Shown here in pieces: positions 1 to 12,372 of a stretch of DNA of 64,000 nucleotides (the stretch's first letter is position 1; each line of letters starts with the position of its first letter). This DNA comes from Scatophagus argus (lineage: Eukaryota > Chordata > Actinopteri > Scatophagidae). The stretch is from assembly GCF_020382885.2 (NCBI RefSeq), contig NC_058497.1, forward strand, positions 19,894,330-19,958,329, given 5' to 3'. The notes under the pieces were generated by a model. The model did no database searches and was not told the origin of the DNA. It saw nothing but the letters and a program-made list of their open reading frames with translations. The translations under genes and the position numbers were made by a program.

Positions 1-407
1 TGCTCTTCTTTCAGGCCTCAGACACAGATTCCTCACATGCCTGCCTGTCAGCTCAGCAACCGCTGCAGCGATCACTCAGCCGCCTGCTACTATAAAGACT
101 ACTCCCTGACAACACCTCTGCCAGAGCATCGCAACGGCATCTCGCATTAAGCCTACTAACGCCGCAGCATCAATGTGTTTATGATAAATTGGCGTGTACT
201 TTTCCCTATGCTAGATGGCAGACGTTTCCTAACAGTGTGTGTAAGCTTCCTATATGAATAACAACATGATGTTGCTTCTGTTACAAACACAAGCTTGACT
301 CACATTCGACAGAAATCAACTCAAGTTTCAACTTGCTGAATCAGTCATTTCCTGACTTGATCTTTTATATTCATTTCCTAACTGGGAAATTTCCAGTGAT
401 AACTGAG

Positions 408-612
408 GGTACGGCTGCAACCAACAATTATTGTTTGTTAATTAAATGAAGGAATGAAAAAATGGCAGAAAATAGTGGGAAAACAAGTTACAGCTCAAGC
501 TATTCTTCATACAGCTTGTTTTTGTCTGAAAAAACTAAAAAAACATACAATTAACTATCAGATAAGACAAATAAAAGCAAGTTAATCAAATATAAAAATA
601 GATGCCAGTTAA
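408..612 (-). repeat. MITE-like interspersed repeat copy (complement orientation)
   Basis: GGCTGCAACCAACAATTATTG at the left edge is a diverged form of the GCTGCAACTAACGATTATT terminus of a very common fish repeat. A diverged ATGGCAGAAAATAGTG phrase follows. Confidence 0.5.
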
Positions 613-1133
613 TTTTAAACTAATTAGCTAATGGGCTTTGATGTGGGCTTATTGGTGTCTGACTCTGCTTTCTTCAGTTCATTTAACACCCCGTGCACAA
701 ACATTTGACGCAAATCAGAAAAACAAAAAAAGCATCCTGCTGGAATAATTTCTGTGGGAGTCTGAACATGTGTGTATTGCTGTATGCACACGCACACTGG
801 GTCTGTCGGCCTTCCACTCGCTTCACTGACCTGTGCGCAACACAAACAGAGGGGGTGAGGGGGTGCATTCAGTTAGCACAAGACAGAGCAGATGAAGACA
901 GGCTGAGCACTGAAATGGTCTTCTGTGTAACACCCCCACGCTACAAACCTTCATTATAAACTCTTGCAGGGGCTCAACTCAAAGTCTGTGGTGCTGCAGT
1001 GGGAACAGGCAAGAGGACATGTATGTGTTATGATAAATATACCTTTTATCTAAGCTGTTTCACATAGCATGCATACCCGGGCACGTGTAAGCACTAGCCA
1101 TGCTATTCAGATCTGGGCCAACTGGCTGCAGTC

Positions 1134-1157
1134 CAGCAGCAGCAGCAGCAGCAGCAG
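1134..1157. repeat. (CAG)8 trinucleotide repeat
   Basis: Eight uninterrupted CAG units, in non-coding sequence as far as can be seen. Confidence 0.9.
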
Positions 1158-4100
1158 GGCTGGGTTTGGTGGCTCGGCCTCAGCACGTTCGCTGTGCGAG
1201 GGGTAAGGTACTTCGCTGCATAGCTGGAATGTTTTCCGTCTTTGTCTAGCCCAAAAGGCTGGGAGATTGGTTTTAGAGGAGGGCAAGTTGAGGCATGTCT
1301 ACCAACTGGTTCTTATAGAGCGGCTGTATACATACTGCGGCTGCTCATTTAGTTTCCTCAGATTCTGGAACGTTAATATAAATCACATTGATAAACAGTA
1401 GGTAAAAAACATTAGCTGTCAAACGGGAGTTAAACCAAATTCCCTGGATAGTTTGGAACAGAAAATAGAGATGAGTGGTTGAATTATTACCCAGACTGTC
1501 CAATGAAAACATCAGCAGACAGATCCTCTTGGAAAATTCAAAGATATCAGCATTTGCATGGCACTTTTGCTTCAAAGACGACTCAAACTGAGGCTACGTG
1601 AAAAGAAAGAAAAAAAAAGAAAGAAGAAACAAAACATTCTTCCTCTCACAAATGAAAACTTAAAATCAAGACACGAGTTCAGTTGACTCAATGAGGTCTG
1701 GTATGACTAGGAACTTTACATTATGTACTGCTGTGTTAATCAACATTAGTGAGTCATTCTGCTGACTTGATAACTGATCTTTTTGTGGTCTGACTAAGTT
1801 TACCTTCAAACCATTACCCTCTTTATGTCCACCAACTAATCTAGTCTAGATTTAGTTGCTAACTGATGGTTTGTTTGATTTGCTGTTTATTGCTTATGTG
1901 CTCATTTTTTAAATTAAAAATGATGCCATTTAAATGTGATAATCAAACGTCAAATCCTCAACCAAAGTCCAACATGTTAAACTACTAAACAAACAGCGAT
2001 GCCAGAAAAAAAAAAAACCCAAAAAATCCAGAGATATGAGCAAACCACCTGCGACGATTGCTTGTGAAACAGTAATTGCAGTAATCTGAAGTTGGTGAAT
2101 TCAGGTGAGTGGAAGTTGAGTCACGGCTTAAACACTTTCTATAGACCACAAATTGCCCAGATCTAAACTTACACATCGTTCTCAACCACACAGCGGTGAG
2201 AAGACACTGTGTGTGTGCATGTGTGTGTGTGAGTGTGCATATGTGTGCGTGGGTCACTAATTTGGGTAAGCAGTTATGGTTAATACTGAAGTCAGCCAGA
2301 TTTCTTTAGAAGCACACACAAAAGTGTGATCATTTGGGATGTATTCCTGTCTGAAGCCACCGCTGGCTGAACTCTCAAGGTTGTTTTGTGAATCAAATAA
2401 AATCAGTCACTTTCAGAACTCTTTCAAAGGCGATGACTTGCGCTTGAACTGGCTGTCACTAATAAACTCTCTCGCAGCAGACGGATGACCTGAAAGTGAT
2501 GCGTGGAGAGCTGCCCCGTCACATCGAGAGGCTCAAACATCTCAATGAGAAAATCATCCACCTCAGAATGTTAAAGTGCCCCTCCATCTTCCGAGAGTTT
2601 CATCCCGACACAAGTGCCTTTTCTCGTTTCTTTACATCCGCACACACAGCTGTCACAATACAGAGTCGTGTAATAACATATCTTCTCAGTGTTGGGGGAC
2701 CTGTGCAGCTGTGTGAAACGGTCAGGGCACTTTCTCTCAGCGATGTCATCATCACAGCTGCATCTCTAAAGCCTCTCAGCTTCCTCCCAAGAGATTTGCC
2801 ACAATTACCTTATCCTGAAATAGGCCGGCTAACATCTCTCTGTTCGTCTGTCTCTGTGGAAACACTGGGAGTTTCACAGCAAATTCAGAAATGACAACAG
2901 TGAGGATATTAAGGCTAAGACAGTTTCTTCTGCAAATGTCTTTTTGTCCATCAAAGCTACAAATTACTAGAAAACTAAATTATTATAGCAATTTGATTTT
3001 TTTTAAAAAAATATACACAAACTGCTTCACTTTGTTTTCTTTACTTAAAACTACAGTGGAAAAATGTAAATTTTGTTTACAGCTGAATTGAAAGGCTCAC
3101 GTGTTATTATGAGTTATTCGTCTGTCCGTAATGTCCCCTGCAACCTCTCTGGTGTTGATACAAAGTGAAAGTAGACTCATTTTAAACCAGTTTTGTGGGT
3201 CAAAACTACACTTCGACTTCATTTTGCATGCTAGCTTCTCTAAACATGGGTAATTACTGGCTATTGAATGTCAACATCCATTTCCTTACACCCATAAAAC
3301 ACTGTGATTTAGGCTCGCTTCCTGTTGTTTGTTTGTATTACATCCGCAGGCTTTCATTTTCAGCTTAGCGCAGCTACTTAAACGTAAATCCAAGTCCAAA
3401 TGTCATTCTTCATACGAGACATGACAAGAAATTCAGCAGATTTTTAAATAACGATTCATTGTTTCAGTCATTTATGGGGGCATTTTTTTGACATTTTATG
3501 GTAAAATGATTTATTTTCTCAGTTATCAGTGATTAATCATTAAAGCAACTGTCAGCTGCAGCTGTAGTTCATAAAACCAAAACTGAACCAAACTCTACAA
3601 GTCAAACTCATTTTCAATAAAACACTTGAGACAAGCTCCTTTTGTTGTAGGAAGCCTTATTCTAACTCTAAGTTTCTAATTCATAAGGTAATACATTTGA
3701 AGCAGCACATTTGAACATTTGAAGCGTAAACATCCATGTTAAAGTTTAAAGATCAGTGACGTCTTCTATAATCACTGGTTTCAAAGTCCACGAGTGTGAA
3801 CATTTAGTAACTAGTGACTGCTGCTAGAACAAGAGAAACGTGCTAACTGCACCGTCCCTTGACTTGAGAGTGTAGGTACATTTAGGCATGGAGAACTGAC
3901 GGATAAATTCCCTGGATCTCACAGCACTTCCTCTCCCTGCACGTGTCTCTCTTCTCTGAGTGAACGGTAACTTCTATGCATTGATGTGTTAAAGTTCACT
4001 GGGCTCTTTCCAGCTCCGTCACCCCAAATACATCAGCTGACAGTAGCCTCAGTGCACGGCTCTGAAGAGGCCTTCACAGACCCCAAAGTGCCGAGCGGAG

Positions 4101-7100
4101 GCCTGAGGGCTTTCACTCGGCTGAACACAACATCTCTCTGTGTGCAGCTCACTGACCATCGTTGTCGTCGGAGAAGGATGGGACAGCAGAGTCCCCCGAA
4201 GTCTCCGGATCTGGACCCAGGATGCCTGTGCAGCCTTTCGGACACCTGCGGGGGACTGTGAATGTCTCTGTGATAGGACTGAGGGATGGGGATGGTAATG
4301 AACACACAGTCATTCATCAGCCATCCATGGCATTGCTCCCATTCAGATACAGATACCCACTGAGACACAAAGCCCCAGCTGCCTCAAGTGGCAGACTTAC
4401 ACACAACACTGGGCACCAATGCAACACAGCTCCATTTAGCCCTTTAAGAAACGCCCTGTCACAGCAACCAAAGTGCCTCCCTATACATCCCTCTGCACAG
4501 TCGCGCACACAATGGACAGAAGTGGATCCGTCATGTGTTTAAAGGAGAGGAATGGCTTCGATGTTGACAGAGCTAAATGCATTTCAGATCTGTTGTTTGA
4601 TTTTAAATCATTTTCTACAGCTTTAAATTCAGCAATTGATCTAAACAACTTTCTCTTTGAGAAGTGTCCAGTCTTTGTGACATGCTAATCTAAGCTAAGT
4701 AGCAGCTGGCTGTAGCTTCAGGTCCACTGTAGAGGCATGAGAGTTGTATTCGTCGTCTCATCTAACTCTAACAACTTATGAACGCATGTAACTGCAGACC
4801 TTTTGGCTTATTAGTTGCCTTTGCTGCTTTTCTCTGTTTTATCTCACTGTAAATTTATTATCAAAACTAACCATCTAAACTAAATATCAGGGCTTTTTTT
4901 GGGTTTTCTGAGAGAGCGAAAGGTGGACATTTTATGGATTGAACAGTTAAAAAACTGAAAAACTAAAAATCCTTATATGCATACCTAACCTCACAGGAGG
5001 TGTCAGTTTATCTCTGCCTACATATTCAAATAAGACTGACAGTCGCTGGTGGAAGAAGACTGTAAAATATGGAAGAGGCGTTTGAGTACTTATGATGCTC
5101 GTGCTTGTGCATCAGCACATTCAGACTATGAAAGTGTGGGAGGATACAGCAGAAAAAGTGAGTATCACCTACATCAGTTTGGAGAGAAAAAACTGCAATG
5201 CACACAAAAGATGTGTCAAAGTTACAATGAATCACCGCCCATTCCAGAAAAGCATTCCCCTGGCTCTTGGATGGTGAATAATCGAGCCGAGGAAAATACT
5301 CATATTAGCCTACTTTGGAGATCCTCGTGACTCTGGGTAAGTCAGCAATTCCAGTGCTACATGACTGCGTGGAGGCCTGTATAGGAAGACGCTTCCGAGC
5401 CCAGCAAACCAATTACACCCTTGTCAGAGCTGTGGCACAGCACTGCATCATCCCTGCAGAGACACCGAAGTCACACTGCAAGGCACTGCTGTGGTTCAGA
5501 GGACCCAGGACTGATGAGCCATGAGGCCTGGCATCTGTGGCACGGCCGTAAGCCCTACCATTAAGTTGTTGATTCGCCTTCATTAAAGGGGCAGTGTTGC
5601 TAAAACAAAGGCCTGCCCCAGCCAGCACACGCAGTTGTTAAAGCATGTGACTCATATTTGATTGCAGTGGGTGTTAAAGCTGCAGGGCTGGGCTGCATTT
5701 GCCCCAGGATTCTCCCTCTAAGCTGGGGCAGCCTCCAGGACGGCTGCTGCCCTTCAGTATTTACACATTCCTCCCGGGCTGGACGCACAGCCCATTAGCA
5801 TCACATGCTAACTCGCATGTAGACACAGAGGAGGAACACACCAGGCTCATTTTCAGCATGGAGACATGGTAAAGTAAGAGCAATTCATGCGTTTCCTCGA
5901 GTGCCTCTCAGGGAAGTCCCACTTCAAGACGAACCCTCTTCAAAATAACTGTGACTGAGAACTGGCTAACACTTTAGCATTTATTAGCAGTATATTAAAA
6001 ATCTAATGGTTTACAACACACTAGAATGTAGTTTAAGCAGAAATAAATGTTTATTAATGTTCTTGCCAACAGCTACAACCTTTCCAGTGTAGTGAAGGCT
6101 GGTGTATAAATTTATTATATTATATTATTATTTTTAATTATTAATGAGCACTTACATCTATACACAACTTCAGTATAGTGTGTTATAACCTGTTTATTAG
6201 TTGTTTATATAATGCTAAATGCTAAATGGGGGTGCTAAAGTGCTGCCATGAAGGCAATATTTTAATTATTGTTGAGACAGAACGATTAACAGTGAAGCAA
6301 TGCCATGCAAGGCCCCGACTGGATGTTACACAGCCCACAATAATTGCAGGGAAAAGGATCAACCTTGCGGCACAACGGGTGAAGCATTAGCTAACTACTG
6401 TCTGTCAGAGTCAATAAACTCGAACTCAAAAGATGCGAACGCTCAATGACAGACAAAGAGCTGAAGCTGGCCTCAACTGGCACACTTTGGTAATTAAAGA
6501 GCTGCGGATTTGTTACGAGTAAGCGAAAGGAACATCTGCTGAAACATCACCTGCTGTTTATAGAAATGTTTACTTAAGCGTTACTCTACCTAAGAAGTCA
6601 ACCAGGACCTTTGATTTATCTGGGAGACGATGTTTGATTATCTGAAAATCTATATAAAGTGTACTTATTTAGACATCCCTGCGACACAATCGACTGTAAA
6701 ATCCGACACGAGATCGTGGGGCACTACTTTTTCCATAAGGCAGCTCTTTGATCGAAGTTTTTGAGTTGTAGCTAATGATTAATAAAGTATTCACTAATCC
6801 TTTATAGATAACCTTTAAGCCATCACAACATAACATTTATATGCCAGGTTGTGAAAAACTTTCCCTTGGGAAATAATGCGGTTGTGAATGTTTTAATCAG
6901 GTCTTCACTGCTCAAGTCTGCAGTTAATGAAGAGATGTAATCATCAAATCTACAGTTGCAAGTGTTGACCTTCTGTGATGGTTAATGTTAATAAGTCATT
7001 GCTAAAGAGTTTTACTCATCAAGTCTGCAGTTCTAAATCTTAATAGTCAACAATGAAGGTTTTTAAGGATTCTTACTGATGATATCCAATAAAATCCAAT

Positions 7101-8624
7101 ATAAAGAACTGTAAATGTAAATGTTATAAACTGTTAATAAAGCCATAAAGTTTCATAAAGGGTCACTTTTTCAATTTTCCATTTTTGAACTCTACATGTG
7201 CACAAGACATGTGCACAGGTTGCACAGCTGTAACATCTGGAGATCATGCAGGTCAGACAGGGAGGAATCCCACTCATACCTGCACCCACATCCCAACTGA
7301 ACAGTTACTCAACAAAAACTTTTGCAAGTTGGGAAACTTTTATAAAATTCAGTCAGTCTGTGGGAGTTTAACAAAAAAAATAAAAGAGCGTAAACTGGAG
7401 GACGGAGGCGGAGGCGGGCAGGATGAGGCAGACAAAGCGTCGGGCCAAACTCATTGATCAGCGGTGAACTCTGTTCCTCCCTCGCTCTCTTTGTTCATCA
7501 GAGTTTCTGCTTTTCAACCAGATGCATTTTGCTGCTGTTTAGTGAACCAGAGGAGGCTTCCTGATGACTCAAGGTGCAAACGAGGAACTCACGAAAGAGT
7601 TGTTAATGTATTCCGTGCATTGTTGATTCACATCCCTGCGTCTTTCCTGTCAACTAGCAGACGGTTTTTATCTGACGTAGGGATGCTGTGAGAAGCATAA
7701 AAAGTTGACAGAAGCTTTACATTAAACATCCCATCTTTCCAGGGTTTCTTCAACCTTCATGCTGTAAAACTGAGGACATTTTAAGATCTTTTTCAGTCAC
7801 AGTTAAATAACAACAAGAGCATTTTTGTAACTGAAATAAAACTGCAGACCAGTCAGACTGAGTTGATTTCTTCCTGTAGAAATGAAGCTCACTGAACCAC
7901 AGAGTTTTTATGGGCTGTAAAACAGGCTTTAAGAACTAAAATGTTATATCTAACTGTATTCAAGCACTTCAAGGCTTGAACTTGTCCACAGAGAGTGACG
8001 CAAAGAAACACAAGCCAGTGGCAAGTTTCTGTTTTGTCTTTCTCCGTTTATCTTTCATCAGGGCACATGAGATGTGAGCCTGCAACACAAAGGCCGCTCT
8101 TCAAAATGAGCGACAGATATGACTCAGGGATTAGAAAAACAACAACTCTGTGTGTGAATAAAAGAATATGCACTTTCATTCACAACATGTGAATGAATGA
8201 ATTAATGAAGCTTTTAATTACCTTCTCATGCACACATCTACAGCCAGCCTGCATGGGCTCATGAGAAGCCACAAACTGGTATGAGTCACAGCGTTACATT
8301 TCACAATCAGTACTACAAAGAACTCCACAGGAAAAAATACTAATTAAACAAGCTTGAGACCAAGCGAGCAAACCCAAAAATATCAAGGCAATTATTTTCA
8401 TGATCAATTAATATTGCTTTCTCAATTAATCATTTATGAATGTCTATGTGTCCAAACAGTTTCCCACATTCCAGGTTGGAATCTCAACGCATTCAGCTTA
8501 ACACTGAAACCATTATGAAAAGTTGCAGATCATATTCTGTGATTTTGTTCATCCGCACACGAGAACATTTTAGGGTCTCATAGAAACATTTCAGTGGTTC
8601 TTATCACTCCTAAATCCTCATTGT

Positions 8625-8965
8625 TTTTACTAGAGCTGAAACATCTGGTCAACGAGGGAATGAATCCGCAACTTTTCTGACTGTAAGTGTACACAAACTG
8701 GTTGTGGACTGAGAAATTGAAAATATCAAACAAATAAATTTCCTGTGAGAAAACACAGTGCTTCCAGCTTCTCCAATGTGACAACATGCTGTTTCATTCC
8801 TCTGTTTTATATCTTCGTTAACTGAATATCATTGGGCTCGGACTACTGGTCAAACAAAACAAGACCTTTGTGAAGACAATGCTTTGGGCTAAACTGTGGT
8901 GGCCATTCATCTAGAATGAAAATCATCATCAGCTGCAGTTTTTGTGCTGTACAAGTGAAAATAGG
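8625..8965 (+). repeat. MITE-like interspersed repeat copy
   Basis: Landmarks in order: CTTCCAGCTTCTCCAATGTG, CTCTGTTTTATAT, AACTGAATATCATTGGGCTC, and GGTCAAACAAAACAAGACC. The segment 8683-8765 recurs near 10893-10975. Attribution to hAT-type non-autonomous elements is from memory. Confidence 0.6.
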
Positions 8966-9371
8966 ATTCATTTTCCACCTAAACCAAACCACACAATCTG
9001 TTTTCCTCCTGAACATCTTTGAAATCTGACAACACCAGCTCGCACCAGTGCAACCAAAGATCTGCAAGATAAACAACAATTCGTTTATCTTAAAACATCA
9101 ATGGAAAGACATGTGATTCATGTCCACGTACAGAACCTCCTCAAAGTCTGAATGGAGCTCTTCTGCACACGGAGACACCACACACACACAGAAATAAAGC
9201 AGACAGTCTGCTCCATCCAATTCAAGGTTTGCAGTTAAGCTGTTGGTTTTAAAAACTGAGTTTCCTTCAAGTGTGTGACAATTACTGATTGTTTCAGGAC
9301 ATTGAAATCTACCTCCAGACAAAGACTTTCTTTCTACAAGTCTTCACACAGACTTCAATGTTCAGCAGATA

Positions 9372-9403
9372 AGGAAGAGGAGGAGGAGGAGGAGGAGGAG
9401 GAG
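9372..9403. repeat. (GAG)n trinucleotide repeat
   Basis: A run of GAG units begins AAGAGGAGGAGGAGG. It produces a poly-Glu reading frame on the plus strand that has no other support as coding sequence. Confidence 0.85.
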
Positions 9404-10106
9404 CAGGGGGAGGCAGACTCTCCCCCACACACATCAACCTCATCATCCTCAACCTGCGACCCCATGCAGTCTGAGCCACCCTGGGGGCAGAAACACAGAC
9501 AGGATGAGGAGGGCAGGGGCCCTCTGCAGGACACAAACACCACAACATGAAAGGAATTAACGCTAATAATCACGTTACCCTGAGGATTTAATGAGTTAAA
9601 AATAAACACAATCTCCAAAAGAGCAAACTGATAATCTACATCACTGCAAATGATGCTGCCACAGCATAAAACCCAATGACAACATCCTCGAAATACCCTA
9701 AAAGAAATACGCGACTGCTCAAAAACAAACAAACAAAAAAGCAAAAGCAAAGGGGAAAAAACCCTCAGTCATGTTTTTTCATGTTGTCACAGTGGCACAT
9801 AAACGCATCACCTAAGTCGCTGCATATGTGGCGGAGAAACAACACCTGCAAACCTGCAACAAGGAGGATTTTCAGTCCAGGTAGTGTTTACCGGACTGGA
9901 CTGTCACAGTAATTGTGCGGCAGTAGAACAGACTAAAAACGAATATGAATCCGAGCTACGGAAAGGTGAGGAGGACACACCTACACACACACACACAAAC
10001 ATCCTTTATTTACTGTTGCTCGACCGAAACTAGCCAGGCTGCACTCTCCTGTATCGCCTGCAGAGAGGTGGATCACACAAAACACACAAACACACACACA
10101 CCGTAC

Positions 10107-10249
10107 CTCAGAAATTCTTGCAGACAGGTGTCACAAAACCGATGTCCACAGGTAGACACTTGGACCGGCTCCCGCATCGCCTTGCTGCACAGCGGACACT
10201 GGAAGCGTCTCTTCGGCTTTTCCAGAAACTTGTAATCAAACCCGGGCAT
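10107..10249 (-). CDS. traf4: TRAF4 first coding exon (partial gene; RING half-domain)
   Basis: This is the first coding exon of TNF receptor-associated factor 4, a cytoplasmic and junctional adaptor and RING-type protein. The exon encodes 47 complete codons beginning MPGFDYKFLEKPKRR, the conserved TRAF4 N-terminus. It carries the first six zinc ligands of a RING finger: C18, C21, C34, H36, C39 and C42. The ATG is the complement of 10247-10249. The exon ends in two bases (AG) before a consensus GTACGG donor at 10106-10105, so the next exon must supply the third base of a Ser or Arg codon. No later exon (rest of RING, zinc fingers, MATH domain) was recognised between here and position 1, so intron 1 is at least 10 kb, or the remaining exons lie outside the window. 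Upstream sequence (10250-10760) is rich in G+C and CpG, as expected of a promoter. The symbol could be traf4 or a duplicated traf4a/b copy; I cannot tell which. Confidence 0.9.
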
Positions 10250-10770
10250 CGCTGCAAGGTTCCGTCGAAATTTTCTCGGCCTTCAAGCTGCAGGTTAAAG
10301 GTGTGAAGATGTCCTCTGTGATCCTCCGTTAACCCCCACACCCCTCCTGAAAACGGGGCTATTTAGCTGCACTGGCGTTTAAGCCGATGAGGGGTTCATA
10401 TCACGTCTCTTCCGCCACTGACTGTTCGGGCTTTTAAAGGAGGGGAGTCCCTCCCCGGTTTCTCCTCCTGCAGCCCGGAGACCGATGGCAACAAAGGAGC
10501 AGCACAGTCCGGGAAAGGCTGCAGAGATGATCGCAGATTAGCCTTCTCTGTGTGTGTGTGTGTGCGTGTGTGTGTGCAGGTTTACAGCTCAGGGTTAACG
10601 TGACCGAGCGTGGCCGGCTCCACTCCGTCCTCTGTGGATGCAGCACTGACACACTGAGCACAATGCACAACCCCTCCGTCTGTTTAGGTGCACCGAGTCC
10701 CGCCTCCTCCTCCTCCTCCTCCTCCGTGCAGGAGGAGTCAAGAAGCTGAAACGCTCCGTTCACACCATTT
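10250..10770 (-). promoter_or_regulatory. GC/CpG-rich probable promoter and 5' UTR region of traf4
   Basis: The stretch immediately upstream of the traf4 start codon is visibly richer in G+C and CpG than the AT-rich surroundings. It includes a (GT)n tract near 10549-10577 and a (TCC)n tract near 10706-10724. The position suggests a CpG-type promoter with 5' UTR. No TATA box is obvious, and the transcription start is not resolved. Confidence 0.5.
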
Positions 10771-11053
10771 TATCTCTCTGATCTCTCTTTACGGGTCTTT
10801 AATGGGGCTTTGGTCCGTTTGAGGCGGCCTCTAATGAAAACGTGTTATTTGTTTTCCGTGTGCAGGTTTGATATTTATTATTCCATTTGCGCAGGAAGTG
10901 TACACAAGTCGGTCGTGCATTGAGAAATTGAAAATATCAAACAAATATATTTCCTATTAGAAAAGACAGTGCCGAGGAGGGTTTTGTTATGAAGCTTTAA
11001 GTCAATTAAATATAAAATTTGAGCTACTACAAAAGCCTACAGGAAAGTCAAAG

Positions 11054-11076
11054 GTGACAGGCGCCCTCTGCTGACC
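11054..11076 (-). promoter_or_regulatory. CTCF-like motif near traf4
   Basis: The minus strand reads GGTCAGCAGAGGGCGCCTGTC, a close fit to the vertebrate CTCF core (CAGCAGRGGGCGC). It lies about 800 bases upstream of the traf4 start. Binding is inferred from sequence only. Confidence 0.45.
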
Positions 11077-11477
11077 GAGCAAACGCACATAATGAAGAAA
11101 TAAAATCTTTTCTTCCTGTGTTTCATGTTAAAATGCTGCCTTTATATCCGATGAAACTGAAGCTGAAGAAATTTAAATTATATGGATACGCTAAAAAAGA
11201 AAAAACAGCAAACAAACAGACCAGCTGGACATCGTTTCGTGTCAATATAAATAAAGGGCACATTTTACACCTGCTGTATTGCCACCGGATTACATCATCA
11301 TTACATCATCATGAAGACAACAAAGGTAAACGATCCGTGTCCTCAGAAAAGGTGTGAGCACATCTCAAATAAGGAGCAGCTACTTCAAAAACTGAATTAT
11401 ATTGTGAAAAAACGGGTGATTACAGGTGTGTCCAGTGCATATTAATCTGCAGAGTATGATATAGGATATGAAACAAT

Positions 11478-11512
11478 AGTTACAATAATCAGATCACCTG
11501 ATTATTGTAACT
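11478..11512. repeat. Perfect 15-bp inverted repeat with 5-base loop
   Basis: AGTTACAATAATCAG and CTGATTATTGTAACT are exact reverse complements separated by ATCAC, so the sequence can form a hairpin or bind a dimeric factor. No known element was recognised around it. Confidence 0.85.
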
Positions 11513-12328
11513 GTAACTAACGGTCACAGTTCTGTGAAAATTACACAAATTAATGTGTGACTGCATGATTAATGCGGGGATAATGAGGACTGTGCGAGCA
11601 GAACAAAGCACATGTAATCAGACTGTCACTGAGAGAGTCAGCACTGTGCTGTAGGTTAGTTATTAATTTTAACCTGCTGATGTAGAACTTGTTTAATTTT
11701 AAAGTCTAACTTCCCAGTCAAGATGCATCAAGATGCTTAATTTTTTGTCTCCAGACATCCGTTAGCAGCCACGAGAAACATCAGGCGGTCTGAAAAATTC
11801 AAACAAAACATTCATTTGTGCATCACAAATTCTGTCTGACTTCACAATAAACTGTGAAAACATCTTCTCATATGACACAAGATTTATCACACGGTTGTTC
11901 ATGTGCTGCAAAGATTTCACTTCTTAGTAACCAGAGGAAGAAAGAATCTGAGTACAAACACTGTGTTCATTTTTTTTTGCATTTTAGTTCTATTCCATCA
12001 TATTTCAGAGGATATTTTTTTAATATCTGATACCTTTAGTTACCTTTTGGCTACTTTCAGGTTATTAATACAAAATACAGTCAACAAATAAGCTGCAAGA
12101 TCAGTGATGCTTACACATTAATGCATCAATAGTTATAATGCATTTATATAATTTATATTATTCTGAAATGGGCCCTTCTTCATATTAAGTGCTTTTACTT
12201 TTGACACTTTAAGTGTATTTGCTTAAACTTTCATTTCAGTAAAATTCATCCATGACATTTTCACTCCTGTTTTGCAACTTTGTTTTCAGTTTACATACAT
12301 ATACAGTATACCATGTCATTGAAAACAT

Positions 12329-12372
12329 TATATGAATATATATATGTATATGTGTGTGTATATATATATATG
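12329..12372. repeat. (TA)n/(TG)n simple repeat
   Basis: Alternating TA and TG dinucleotides, AT-rich, in the traf4-nek8 intergenic region. Confidence 0.85.

Larger units (their letters stand above)
1..10106. other. Long non-coding stretch, inferred traf4 intron 1
   Basis: I find no confident exon in the first 10 kb. The sequence is AT-rich with a (CAG)8 run at 1134-1157, a (TG)n tract near 2210-2250, a (GAG)n run at 9372-9403 and several diverged interspersed repeats. Because traf4 is transcribed leftwards and its exon 1 ends at 10107, this whole region is most simply its first intron. One open reading frame at 2478-2894 (plus strand) begins after an acceptor-like TCTCGCAG and is listed among the findings as doubtful. 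Confidence 0.55.

Noticed and set aside
1-156. A possible terminal exon at the left edge (CTTTCAG followed by an open frame to a TAA at 154)
   Set aside because: All three frames stay open long enough by chance, none gives a sequence I recognise, and it lies on the strand opposite to traf4 within its inferred intron.
4033-4542. Overlapping open frames of 90-126 codons on both strands
   Set aside because: No frame shows family similarity, and both strands are equally open, which suggests base composition. It may be a conserved non-coding element instead.
9275-9550. A protein with a poly-Glu run
   Set aside because: The frame is produced by a GAG trinucleotide repeat; there are no splice signals, no conserved residues and no neighbouring exons.
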